64,000 bases of DNA, taken from assembly GCF_024622975.1 (NCBI RefSeq), contig NZ_JANJZT010000004.1:62001-126000 (forward strand), in the 5' to 3' direction. Under the pieces are notes generated by a model. The model did no database searches. It was not told where the DNA came from and was given only the letters and a program-made list of their open reading frames with translations. A program made the position numbers and the translations under genes. Shown here in pieces: positions 52,588-60,756 of this stretch; the first letter of the stretch is position 1; the number at the start of each line of letters is the position of its first letter. The stretch comes from Blautia caecimuris (GTDB taxonomy: Bacteria > Bacillota > Clostridia > Lachnospirales > Lachnospiraceae).

Positions 52588-53595
52588 ATGAAAAAAATGA
52601 AAAAGTTATGTGCGGTGGGGCTGGCAGCCCTGTGTCTGGCAGGAAGTATGAGCTGCTTCACAATGGCAGAAGCATCAGAAAATGTGCAGGAGCAGGCTCA
52701 GGATCAGATGCTGTATTCGTCAAGAATGTGGGAAAGTAATGGTCATATTTATACTGTATATAATGTAGATGCAGAGGGATATACATCTCTGTCAGGAAAT
52801 TATATGGATGCCATTGCCGTATATGAGGGAAAGGTCTACTGGAGAAAAAATAACGGGGAAGAGAATGAACCTGCTGAGATCATACGGATGGAGCCGGACG
52901 GTTCCGGACAGGAGGTTCTGGCAGAAAATGCGCATCCTTCCTCGCTTCTGTGCATTGATGAGGGATTTATCTACTATACTGCTTCAGATGAAAAGGGAGA
53001 GCAAAAAAGCCGCAGGATCAATCTGGACACAGGGGAAAATCAGGAGGCTCCGCCATACAGATTCAGAGCGGGAAATGAAAACTTCTGGTTTTCCACATCT
53101 CTGGAAGACGGGATATGGTATTGCTCGGAGCCCGGATATAAAAATATCAGGTCAATGTCAGGGGTAAACGGCCTTCGGCTGGGGGCTTTGGATCATAAGC
53201 TTTATTATATGGTACAGGGGGAGGATTCTTTATATACAACCTGTTCCTTTGATGTTGAGACCGGTGAGACAGAGATACTGCTGAGAAATCAGCAGGCAAA
53301 AAGCATTGTCAGCGGAACCGGACTTTATTACAAACAGGAAAGCAATGGGTATACAACGCTGTATCGAAAAGATTTACGTACAGGTGAGGAAACCAGCTAT
53401 GACCTGGGAGAATTTCACCTGTATATGGGCGGCGGCTTCTATGAGCTGGGGGATAAAATCTGTCTTATGCGGTTCCGTCCGGAACTAATGCCGGACAATA
53501 CAGAACTGTGGGAGCTGGATACACAGACCGGAGAAAAAAGACTGATCGGACAATGGTATAATTCAAATGCAGTTAATGCGGCAAAGGAGCCGTAA
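52588..53595 (+). CDS. Secreted beta-propeller-like protein, unknown function
   Basis: 335 aa. Signal peptide (MKKLCAVGLAALCLAGSM, likely cut near AEA) and then repeated units of about 40-50 residues with Gly-x-hydrophobic-Tyr-Tyr patterns (GFIYYTASDEKG, HKLYYMVQGED, GLYYKQESNG), as in DUF5050-like propellers. No catalytic motif was seen. The Cys after LAGSMS does not fit a lipobox well. A GGAGAT site precedes the ATG at 52588. A terminator hairpin lies in its leader. Confidence 0.65.
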   Translation: MKKMKKLCAVGLAALCLAGSMSCFTMAEASENVQEQAQDQMLYSSRMWESNGHIYTVYNVDAEGYTSLSGNYMDAIAVYEGKVYWRKNNGEENEPAEIIRMEPDGSGQEVLAENAHPSSLLCIDEGFIYYTASDEKGEQKSRRINLDTGENQEAPPYRFRAGNENFWFSTSLEDGIWYCSEPGYKNIRSMSGVNGLRLGALDHKLYYMVQGEDSLYTTCSFDVETGETEILLRNQQAKSIVSGTGLYYKQESNGYTTLYRKDLRTGEETSYDLGEFHLYMGGGFYELGDKICLMRFRPELMPDNTELWELDTQTGEKRLIGQWYNSNAVNAAKEP

Positions 53596-53611
53596 TCCTG
53601 AAAAATAAATC

Positions 53612-53640
53612 TTGACAAAAAGAGAACATAATATTATAAT
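53612..53640 (+). promoter_or_regulatory. Consensus promoter of the TetR gene
   Basis: TTGACA (53612-53617), 17-bp spacer, TATAAT (53635-53640): an exact sigma-A consensus. Confidence 0.85.
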
Positions 53641-53653
53641 GAACAATGTTCAT
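53639..53653. promoter_or_regulatory. Palindromic operator 1 of the TetR regulator
   Basis: ATGAACAATGTTCAT is a perfect palindrome with 7-bp arms around a central A, overlapping the end of the -10 box and the transcription start. Its core recurs at 54318-54330. Confidence 0.75.
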
Positions 53654-53702
53654 ATTGGAAACAGTTTTAAATGTATGATCAGGGAAACAGGAGACGTATA
53701 TA

Positions 53703-54257
53703 ATGAATACAGTTGTTACCTCCAGGACCGCAATTCTTGAAGCCAGCAGACAGCTGATCCGGGAAAAGGGATGGTCTGCATTGAATATCAGAAGCGTTGC
53801 CGGAGCATGTGGCGTTTCAGTAGGTTCTATTTACAATTATTTTAATTCAAAAGCAGATTTGATGGCAGCTGCGGTAGAAAGTATCTGGTGTGACATTTTT
53901 CACTTCTCAGATGAGAATGCCTTTGACAGCTTTACCGAATGTATTCAGTGGGTATTTGACAGTCTGGAAAAAGGAGAACAGAAATATCCTGGATTTTTTG
54001 CTCTGCACTCCGTAGGCTTTGAGGCAGGAGAAAAGACAGGAGGGCAGCAGTTAATGGCGCAGTCCTGGGAACATATGCGCAGGGGCTTTTGTATGGTGAT
54101 GGCTCAGGACAAAAAGATCCGTAAGGATGCCTTTGATGAGAGTTTTACCAGAGAAACGCTGGCAGAGCTTGTATTTTCTCTGATTCTTGCCAACATGCTG
54201 CAGAAAAAATATGACAGTAGTTCTATTCTGGAAATGGTCAGAAGACTGATTTACTGA
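53703..54257 (+). CDS. TetR-family transcriptional regulator
   Basis: 184 aa. N-terminal helix-turn-helix (about 10-55) with NIRSVAGACGVSVGSIYNYF, the standard TetR DNA-binding unit, followed by an all-helical ligand domain without recognisable pocket family. AACAGGAGACG precedes the ATG at 53703. A palindrome covers its own promoter, and the same palindrome precedes the next genes, so it probably represses itself and two membrane-protein genes. Confidence 0.9.
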   Translation: MNTVVTSRTAILEASRQLIREKGWSALNIRSVAGACGVSVGSIYNYFNSKADLMAAAVESIWCDIFHFSDENAFDSFTECIQWVFDSLEKGEQKYPGFFALHSVGFEAGEKTGGQQLMAQSWEHMRRGFCMVMAQDKKIRKDAFDESFTRETLAELVFSLILANMLQKKYDSSSILEMVRRLIY

Positions 54258-54317
54258 TAACTGTGTGCAGAACAGATTGCAGAAGCAGACTTTTCTGCAC
54301 CTTATTTGGGAACAAAA

Positions 54318-54330
54318 TGAACAATGTTCA
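54318..54330. promoter_or_regulatory. Palindromic operator 2
   Basis: TGAACAATGTTCA, identical to the core of operator 1, lies 17 bp before the start codon of the first membrane-protein gene. Confidence 0.7.
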
Positions 54331-54346
54331 GAAAGGAGGCAGATAA

Positions 54347-54790
54347 ATGCTCAAAGTAAAAAAGAACAGCTTACTTATGATCGCATGTCTGGTATGGGGA
54401 ATTGCAGGAATCAACATTCTCCGTATAGGACTGTTGGCATATCCTGCATACGTTACAGTGGGAAACATCATTCTTTCTGTTGCGGTGTTTTCTGTTTTTC
54501 AGTATTTTATTTTTGGAAAGCTGGTAAAAAAGCATACACAGAGAATACGGACATACAAGGAAGAAAAGCAGTTTTTCCTGAAATTCTTTGATGTGAAATC
54601 TTTTGTGATCATGGCGGTTATGATGGCAGGAGGAATCTATATCAGAGAGTCCGGCCTTGGACCGGAGATATTCATTGCAGTATTTTATTCTGGACTTGGC
54701 GCATCACTTTTGCTGGCAGGGATTCTTTTTGGCAGAAATTATTTCAGAGAGATCAGCTTACAGAAAAAAACAGCACAGAGATGCTGTTAA
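54347..54790 (+). CDS. Small four-helix membrane protein, unknown
   Basis: 147 aa, not recognised. Two hydrophobic helices near the N-terminus (SLLMIACLVWGIAGINIL and TVGNIILSVAVFSVFQY), a charged cytosolic loop (KKHTQRIRTYKEEK), then two more helices. AAAGGAGGCAG precedes the ATG at 54347. It lies directly behind operator 2 and 24 bp before the next membrane-protein gene, so the pair is the likely target of the TetR regulator. No transporter family could be assigned. Confidence 0.7.
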   Translation: MLKVKKNSLLMIACLVWGIAGINILRIGLLAYPAYVTVGNIILSVAVFSVFQYFIFGKLVKKHTQRIRTYKEEKQFFLKFFDVKSFVIMAVMMAGGIYIRESGLGPEIFIAVFYSGLGASLLLAGILFGRNYFREISLQKKTAQRCC

Positions 54791-54814
54791 ATTATAGAAA
54801 AGGAGACAAATATT

Positions 54815-55480
54815 ATGCAGGCTTTTGGCGAAACTTTATTTGATGTGGTTTATCTTGTTCTGGTTATTACCGTAGGAATCAAAATGATCAGACAAAGCAA
54901 AGGGGACAGGCAGTATCGTCTGTTTGGAATTATGGCAGTCACTCTGGGGTGCGGAGATGCTTTTCATCTGGTTCCCCGGGCATATGCATTATGTACAACA
55001 GGGCTGGAAAATTATACAGCGGCTCTTGGCATTGGTAAATTTATTACCTCGATTACAATGACAGTGTTTTATATTCTTCTCTATTATGTATGGAGAAACC
55101 GCTATAAGATCGAAGGAAAAAAAGAAATTACAATAGCTGTATATCTGATGGCAGCTCTTCGTATTATTCTCTGCCTGTTTCCGCAGAATGCTTGGACAAG
55201 AGCTGATGCGCCGCTGTCCTGGGGAATCTACAGAAACATTCCGTTTGCCATTCTGGGACTGATCGTGATCGTTTTGTTTTACAGAAGTGCGAAAGAGCAC
55301 AAGGACAGAGATTTCCGCTGGATGTGGCTTACCATTGTGCTGAGCTTTGGATTTTATATTCCTGTCGTTCTGTGGGCAGATACCGTACCGGCAGTTGGAA
55401 TGCTGATGATTCCTAAAACCTGCGCTTATGTATGGACAGTAATGATCGGATATCAGGCCATGAGAAAAACAGCCAGATAA
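54815..55480 (+). CDS. Polytopic membrane protein, unknown
   Basis: 221 aa with about seven hydrophobic helices, beginning MQAFGETLFDVVYLVLV. Polar residues lie within helices (GCGDAFHLVPRAYAL), which could be functional. No known family was recognised. AAAAGGAGACAAAT precedes the ATG. It is the second gene after operator 2 and is followed by a bidirectional terminator. Confidence 0.7.
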   Translation: MQAFGETLFDVVYLVLVITVGIKMIRQSKGDRQYRLFGIMAVTLGCGDAFHLVPRAYALCTTGLENYTAALGIGKFITSITMTVFYILLYYVWRNRYKIEGKKEITIAVYLMAALRIILCLFPQNAWTRADAPLSWGIYRNIPFAILGLIVIVLFYRSAKEHKDRDFRWMWLTIVLSFGFYIPVVLWADTVPAVGMLMIPKTCAYVWTVMIGYQAMRKTAR

Positions 55481-55568
55481 GATGATATGCAGTACTGAGA
55501 AGCCGGCCAGCCGGGGGATGACTGCCAATATAAGAGTAAACAGCGTCAGACCGCAGAGGCTGTCAGAA

Positions 55569-55615
55569 AAAACACCGTATACCAGGTAAAAATATGCCCG
55601 GTATACGGTGTTTTT
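55569..55615. terminator. Bidirectional intrinsic terminator
   Basis: A perfect stem around CACCGTATACC (from about 55573) and GGTATACGGTG (from 55600), with A on the left and five T on the right, between the convergent membrane-protein and nanA-type genes. Confidence 0.85.
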
Positions 55616-55632
55616 GCAGGGATTAAATGTTT

Positions 55633-56544
55633 TTATAACTGGGCGATTGCAGTGCTTATCATTTCTCTGCACTTTTCAATCTGCGGCATGTCTTCAGGAA
55701 TGATGGACGCCAGCGGTTTGCGTACGCCTCCGATATTCAGCCCGTTCATTTTAAGGATTTCCTTCATGACTGCATACAGGTTGCCGTGACAGGAGCACAT
55801 TGCATAGATGATGCGGTCAATTTTATACTGGATCTCTTTGGCCCGTGCAATATTGCCGGCTTTTAAAGCCTCGTCTGCTGCAAGGAACAGCTCAGGCATA
55901 ACGGCATAGGTACCGCCGATCCCGCCGTCTGCTCCGATGAGACGTCCGGAAATGAACTGTTCATCCGGACCGTTGAATACAACAGAGTCGTCTCCTTTTA
56001 CATCCTTGAACATCTGAATATCCTGTACCGGCATAGAAGAATTTTTTACACCGATCACATTTGGATTTTTCAGCATTTCTTTATAAAGCGGGATGCTCAG
56101 CGCCACACCTGCAAGCTGCGGGATATTGTAAATAATAAAGTCTGTATTTGGAGCTGCGCTGCTGATATCATTCCAGTACTGCGCGATCGCATGATCCGGA
56201 AGATGGAAATAAATAGGCGGGATAGAAGCGATGGCATCAACTCCAAGGCTTTCTGCGTGAGCTGCAAGCTCCTGGCTGTCTGCCGTATTGTTGCAGGCTA
56301 CATGGGCGATTACGGTAATTTTGCCTTTTGCAATCTTCATCACATTTTCCAGAATGAGCTTGCGTTCCTCTTTGCTCTGATAGATACACTCTCCGGAGGA
56401 ACCGCATACATAAACGCCTTTTACATTTTTGTCGATCAGGTGTTGGGTAAGAGCCTGTGTTCTTTCTGCGCTGACACTTCCGTCATCCTCGTAGCAGGCA
56501 TAAAATGCCGGAATAATTCCTCTGTATTTTTCTAAGTCTCTCAT
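55633..56544 (-). CDS. N-acetylneuraminate lyase / DHDPS-family aldolase
   Basis: 303 aa TIM barrel of the DapA/NanA family. The Schiff-base Lys is in IGVKNSS, the catalytic Tyr in IIYNIPQLAGV, and the carboxylate-binding loop is GSSGECIY. Genes upstream encode a sugar ABC importer and an SGNH esterase, and an RpiR regulator lies beyond, which fits sialic-acid catabolism: cleavage of N-acetylneuraminate to ManNAc and pyruvate. AAAGGAGG precedes the ATG at 56544. The lyase function is more likely than DapA by context, but nanE and nanK are not in the window. Confidence 0.8.
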   Translation of the reverse strand: MRDLEKYRGIIPAFYACYEDDGSVSAERTQALTQHLIDKNVKGVYVCGSSGECIYQSKEERKLILENVMKIAKGKITVIAHVACNNTADSQELAAHAESLGVDAIASIPPIYFHLPDHAIAQYWNDISSAAPNTDFIIYNIPQLAGVALSIPLYKEMLKNPNVIGVKNSSMPVQDIQMFKDVKGDDSVVFNGPDEQFISGRLIGADGGIGGTYAVMPELFLAADEALKAGNIARAKEIQYKIDRIIYAMCSCHGNLYAVMKEILKMNGLNIGGVRKPLASIIPEDMPQIEKCREMISTAIAQL

Positions 56545-56563
56545 ATTGTCCTCCTTTTTTATA

Positions 56564-57466
56564 TCAGCCTTTTACAGCGCCCATGGTAATTCCTTTTGTA
56601 AAGTATTTCTGGAATGCCAGGAATACAACAATGATCGGAATTGCGGCCAGAGCTGCGCCGGCCATGATCAGACCGAAGTCCGTAGAGTTTTCTGCCTGCA
56701 GTTTGGCAATACCAAGGGAAATGGTAAGATTGCTGGTGCTGCTCAGCATGATCAACTGCATAAAGTAATCGTTCCAGGAATTAATAAAGGTAAAGATCGC
56801 AAGAGCTCCGATACCTGGTTTGATCATTGGAAGAGCCACGTCTGCAAAGGTTCTCCATTCACTTGCGCCGTCGATACGGGCCGCCTCCATCATCTCTCCC
56901 GGAATGCCTTCAGCGAACTGCTTGATCAGGAATACGCCAAAGGGCCAGCCCACAATAGGGAAGATCGTTGCCCACAGTGTATTATACAGATTCAGCGACG
57001 ACATTTCGCGGATCAGCGGAATCAGGATAACCTGTTTCGGAAGCGCCATTGCGCATACGATCAGTGTAAAGATAATGGTACGTCCCACAAAGCGTTTTTT
57101 TGCCAGGGCATAGCCGGCCATAGCTGCCGTGATACAGGTCAGCAGCATGGCAACTACTGCCATAAAGATAGTATTTCCCATCCAGCGGATTGCAGCCGGA
57201 ACTTCAGGTCCTGCAAATACAATATCCGTAAATGGAACGTGGATTTCCCATAATGGGGCTACCTGTCTGCTGAAAAGCTTTTCGTAGTTTGCCAGAGTCC
57301 ATTCCTGCGGAAACCACTGTGGTGTTGTGGCATTGATCGCCTGGGGCGTTTTAAAGGAGCCGGTAATGATCCAGTAAAGCGGGAATGTAAATCCGATAGC
57401 CAGAATAATGATAGTCAGGTAAGCCAGGATTTTATATAATTTTGTCTTTGTAAATTTTGTTTTCAT
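56564..57466 (-). CDS. Carbohydrate ABC importer permease (MalG type)
   Basis: 300 aa with six membrane helices. The EAA loop EAARIDGASEWRTFADVALPMIKPG near residue 200 contacts the ATPase. It pairs with the MalF-type permease encoded 12 bp upstream. AGGAGGGGAAGCT precedes the ATG at 57466. Third gene after the binding protein in the minus-strand operon. Confidence 0.92.
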   Translation of the reverse strand: MKTKFTKTKLYKILAYLTIIILAIGFTFPLYWIITGSFKTPQAINATTPQWFPQEWTLANYEKLFSRQVAPLWEIHVPFTDIVFAGPEVPAAIRWMGNTIFMAVVAMLLTCITAAMAGYALAKKRFVGRTIIFTLIVCAMALPKQVILIPLIREMSSLNLYNTLWATIFPIVGWPFGVFLIKQFAEGIPGEMMEAARIDGASEWRTFADVALPMIKPGIGALAIFTFINSWNDYFMQLIMLSSTSNLTISLGIAKLQAENSTDFGLIMAGAALAAIPIIVVFLAFQKYFTKGITMGAVKG

Positions 57467-57478
57467 AGCTTCCCCTCC

Positions 57479-58387
57479 TTACTTTTCACTGGTTACTTTA
57501 AACTGTATTGCAGAGAGAACCGCAATAATAATGGCAAGAACAACGCCCATTGCGTTTCCGTATCCGTAGCGGTACAGCTTAAATGCAGTGTGATAAATGT
57601 AATACATGATCGTGTCTGTGCTGTGGTTTGGTCCGCCGCTGGTAAGAAGCTGGATCAGGGCAAAGCACTGGAAGCTGTTAATGGTAGTGATAACCAGTAT
57701 GTAAAGAGTAGTGGGTTTGATCTGAGCCCATTTGATCTTCCAGAATACCTGAAGATGATTTGCGCCGTCTACCTGTGCCGCTTCTACAAGAGACTGATCC
57801 ACATTATTCAGAGCAGATACATAAAGTACGATAGGCTGTCCTACAGAAGTGGTGATCAAAATAAGAATGATACAGCCAAGAGCATATTTTTCATCACCCA
57901 GCCAGTTGATATTTTTTTCAAGAAGACCGGTGGATTTGCCGAGATAATTGAAAATACCGTAATAATTATTGAACATCCATTTCCACACAACAGTAACAGC
58001 TACAGAACCGGTAACAACCGGAAGATAGAATACGCAGCGGAACAGGGAGCACAGCGGGCCTGTCATATTGTTCAGCACTGAGCCTACCCACAGGGAAAAG
58101 ATACAGGTTACAGGTACGGATACAATCACAATAATAAATGTATTTTTTAATGCGCCCAGGAAAACAGGATCCGTAAACAGTTCCTTGTAATTGGCAAGGC
58201 CTACAAAGATATCCTCACGGTTCATGGTAGAATCAAAGAAGCTGGTTATAATACACTGGAACATCGGATAGATGACAAATCCCAGAAAAAATACAAGACT
58301 TGGAAGCATAAACGCATATCCTGCGATGGTTTCTCTACGGGTAAGCGCTTTACTGCTTACTCCGTTTTTTTTCTTACTTGCTGCCAA
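57479..58387 (-). CDS. Carbohydrate ABC importer permease (MalF type)
   Basis: 302 aa with six membrane helices and the EAA loop EAAQVDGANHLQVFWKIKW. The start is a TTG at 58387 with AAAGGGGGA seven bases upstream. It follows the binding-protein gene after a 113-bp gap that contains a strong hairpin. No ATPase gene is present, as is usual for CUT1 importers that share an MsmX/UgpC-type ATPase. Confidence 0.92.
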   Translation of the reverse strand: MAASKKKNGVSSKALTRRETIAGYAFMLPSLVFFLGFVIYPMFQCIITSFFDSTMNREDIFVGLANYKELFTDPVFLGALKNTFIIVIVSVPVTCIFSLWVGSVLNNMTGPLCSLFRCVFYLPVVTGSVAVTVVWKWMFNNYYGIFNYLGKSTGLLEKNINWLGDEKYALGCIILILITTSVGQPIVLYVSALNNVDQSLVEAAQVDGANHLQVFWKIKWAQIKPTTLYILVITTINSFQCFALIQLLTSGGPNHSTDTIMYYIYHTAFKLYRYGYGNAMGVVLAIIIAVLSAIQFKVTSEK

Positions 58388-58419
58388 GAGAAATCCCCCT
58401 TTCTATTACTCCTACAGAG

Positions 58420-58455
58420 ACAAAACGCCCCTCCCGCGCAAACGCAGGAAGGGCG
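58420..58455 (-). terminator. Intra-operon hairpin after the binding-protein gene
   Basis: 58426-58438 pairs with 58443-58455 (13 positions, two mismatches), and on the minus strand is followed by four T. It probably attenuates transcription into the permease genes. Confidence 0.65.
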
Positions 58456-58500
58456 CCCGAGTTCTCATTTTGCAAATATGCAGTTGCAGTTTCGGTTATA

Positions 58501-59772
58501 TTACTGAGCTACTGCTGCATTTGCGGTTGTAGTAAATTCTTCAACTGCTGTCTTAACATCTGTGCCGGAACCAATCTGCTGAAGCATGTTCCACCATGCG
58601 GTACGGGCCTCTGCCCATCCGCCTACTACCTGGTAATAATCGCCCATGTAATCAACGAAAGTAGAATATTCAGTCATCAGTTCATCGTCTTCGTAAATGT
58701 TTCCGATATCTTTTACCGGCCAGTAGCTGGAAGCTTTGACACTTTCTACTACCTGTTTTTCATCGTTTGCCATAAAGTCGATAAAGGTTTTGGAAGCTTC
58801 GATCTTGGCCTCATCACCGTTATCAAAGATACCGAATCCCCAGATACCGCCGCAGAGCTGAGGCTCGCCGCTTTCTGTAGGGAATGCCATTGGAAGAACA
58901 TCAAATGCGATGTTTTCAAGATTGTTCTTTTCCTGAGCTACGTTCCAGCAGAATGCCATTGCAAGTGTTCCGTTGCAGAAAAGGTTGATCTCATCTGCGC
59001 CCTGGAGAGAAGCGTCGAAGTTGATTCCGTCCATACCGGAAAGAAGCTCAAGAGCTTTAATGTTTTCTTCGCTGTTTGCTGTGTATTCGGTGTGCTCCGG
59101 ATTGGTAAAGGTACCGCCGTAAAGGTTGTTTACCAGTGCGCGGGTTCCCTGGTCGCCGCCCTGACCTGCACAGTAAACTGCGCCTACGTTTTCCTGGCCG
59201 GAGTCATAAACTGCCTGAACTGCTTTTTTGAAGTCCTCTGTAGTCCAGGTGCGGGTTTCTTCGTCAATATACTGCATAGCGTCTGCAGCTTCAAAAACGT
59301 CTTTATTGATTGCCATGGTATGAGCAGTCATACAGAGAGGATACTCATAATATATGCCGTCATTGCTTTTGCATGCAGCTTCAACAGACGGATAAATAGC
59401 TTCTTTGGCTTCATCAGTCCAGAGATCAGCAAGGTCTACCATTAATCCTTTTGCACCCCAGTTTGCAACCAGACGTTCCGGTCCTTCCAGAACAATATCC
59501 GGTGCCTGTCCGCCTTCAATTGCAGTGTTGATCTGGTCATCTCCGTTTGTGTAGTCCAGATACTCTACTGTCACGTTGATCTCAGGATGCGCCTCATTAA
59601 AGCTGGCGATCAGACTGTCTACTGTTGCGGCATCGCCCCAGCTTCCGATTGGGTAGGTCCATAAGGTAATGTCAGTCGCTTTGTCAGCTTTTTCATCCTT
59701 AGCAGCAAATGCAGTTACAGGGAATGCCAATGTGCATGCCAATGAAAGCGCCAAGATTTTTCGATACGTCAT
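58501..59772 (-). CDS. Carbohydrate ABC importer binding protein (family 1)
   Basis: 423 aa. Signal peptide (MTYRKILALSLACTLAFP, cut near AFA), no lipobox Cys, then an SBP_bac_1 fold starting ITLWTYPIGSWGDAATVDSL. With two CUT1 permeases, a lyase of the NanA family and an esterase nearby, it most likely binds a sialic acid or a derivative. AGAAGGAGGG precedes the ATG at 59772. Confidence 0.88.
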   Translation of the reverse strand: MTYRKILALSLACTLAFPVTAFAAKDEKADKATDITLWTYPIGSWGDAATVDSLIASFNEAHPEINVTVEYLDYTNGDDQINTAIEGGQAPDIVLEGPERLVANWGAKGLMVDLADLWTDEAKEAIYPSVEAACKSNDGIYYEYPLCMTAHTMAINKDVFEAADAMQYIDEETRTWTTEDFKKAVQAVYDSGQENVGAVYCAGQGGDQGTRALVNNLYGGTFTNPEHTEYTANSEENIKALELLSGMDGINFDASLQGADEINLFCNGTLAMAFCWNVAQEKNNLENIAFDVLPMAFPTESGEPQLCGGIWGFGIFDNGDEAKIEASKTFIDFMANDEKQVVESVKASSYWPVKDIGNIYEDDELMTEYSTFVDYMGDYYQVVGGWAEARTAWWNMLQQIGSGTDVKTAVEEFTTTANAAVAQ

Positions 59773-59837
59773 ATTGTACCCTCCTTCTTATTTGGATGAC
59801 TACCTGTCTTGGTAATCATTAATAAATTGATAATAAA

Positions 59838-59866
59838 AATATAAGTCGCTTTCGTCATTTTGTCAA
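59838..59866 (-). promoter_or_regulatory. Promoter of the importer-lyase operon
   Basis: Minus strand: perfect TTGACA (59866-59861), 17-bp spacer, TATATT (59843-59838), 66 bp before the binding-protein gene. Confidence 0.75.
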
Positions 59867-59928
59867 TAGATATTGCGAAAACTATTATAAAAATTTTCAT
59901 TTTCCGTAAAAAAATTAAAAATTTTCAT

Positions 59929-60591
59929 TTACAGCGTAGTATCACAGGACAAAATTTCAGGGATGATCTCTGAAAGAGCTTCTGCAAGCTGTCGGTGCCC
60001 TTCCTCTGTAAGGTGCATGAAATCCACATTATTTGGTTCAGCAGTAACCACCTGGTTTGCATCCAGATATGCACAGCCCGTCAAATCTGCGATCTTTTTG
60101 TATTCTTCCGCAAGCTTCTGAGATTTTTCTGCGCAGCCTTTTCCCATGGTTCCTCCTACCTCGGAAGTTTCATAGCGTTTGTCAATATTCTGAGGCGTTA
60201 CAATGAGGATAGAAGGCCTGCCGTTTTTCCAGCAGTCAGTTGTGGAAACTGCTTTGGAGATCAGACGCTTCAGGCCAAGCGCAATACATTCGGCAGAAGC
60301 GCCGAAACGTTCTTTGGTATCATTTGTACCAAGCATAATGATCAGCAGATCTACAGGCTCATGGCTCATAAGGCATGGATAAATATAGTCCAGACCGCTG
60401 AGCGCCTCGTGGATCGGATCGTCAAAGGTGGTAGTACGGCCGCTTAAACCTTCTTCCAGGATCAGCCACTGGTCTCCCAGCTTTTTTTGCAGAAGACAGG
60501 TCCAGCGCTGGTTTTCATCAAATCGTCCTCCGGTTTTGGCACAATAGCCGTGAGTGTTGGAATCACCAAAACAAACTACATGTTTTTTCAT
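59929..60591 (-). CDS. SGNH/GDSL-family esterase
   Basis: 220 aa, no signal peptide, so cytosolic. SGNH blocks are visible: GDSNTHGY (catalytic Ser), LSGRT (Gly), MLGTNDTKE (Asn) and the final DFMHL with catalytic Asp and His. By context it may remove O-acetyl groups from sialic acids before the lyase acts; arylesterase-like relatives also exist. The ATG at 60591 is preferred, with GGAGGG eight bases before; an ATG two codons upstream lies too close to that site. Confidence 0.82.
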   Translation of the reverse strand: MKKHVVCFGDSNTHGYCAKTGGRFDENQRWTCLLQKKLGDQWLILEEGLSGRTTTFDDPIHEALSGLDYIYPCLMSHEPVDLLIIMLGTNDTKERFGASAECIALGLKRLISKAVSTTDCWKNGRPSILIVTPQNIDKRYETSEVGGTMGKGCAEKSQKLAEEYKKIADLTGCAYLDANQVVTAEPNNVDFMHLTEEGHRQLAEALSEIIPEILSCDTTL

Positions 60592-60756
60592 AGTCATACC
60601 CTCCAATAATATTGTTTTATCAATATTATAATTAATTTTATGATTTCTGAAAATACTTTTCTTTATCAGTTGCGGAGGAAAATAATTTATATTATACTTT
60701 TTGTTAGGAAAATAAGGTTTTGGAGATTTATTATAAAGAAATCAGGAGGCAGACTC

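Noticed and set aside
52413-52739. 108-codon open frame starting in the leader of the secreted-protein gene
   Set aside because: It runs through the terminator hairpin, overlaps the signal-peptide gene in another frame and has no ribosome site.
58378-59445. 355-codon plus-strand open frame over the binding-protein gene
   Set aside because: Antisense to a clear ABC binding-protein gene and without ribosome site or protein-family features.
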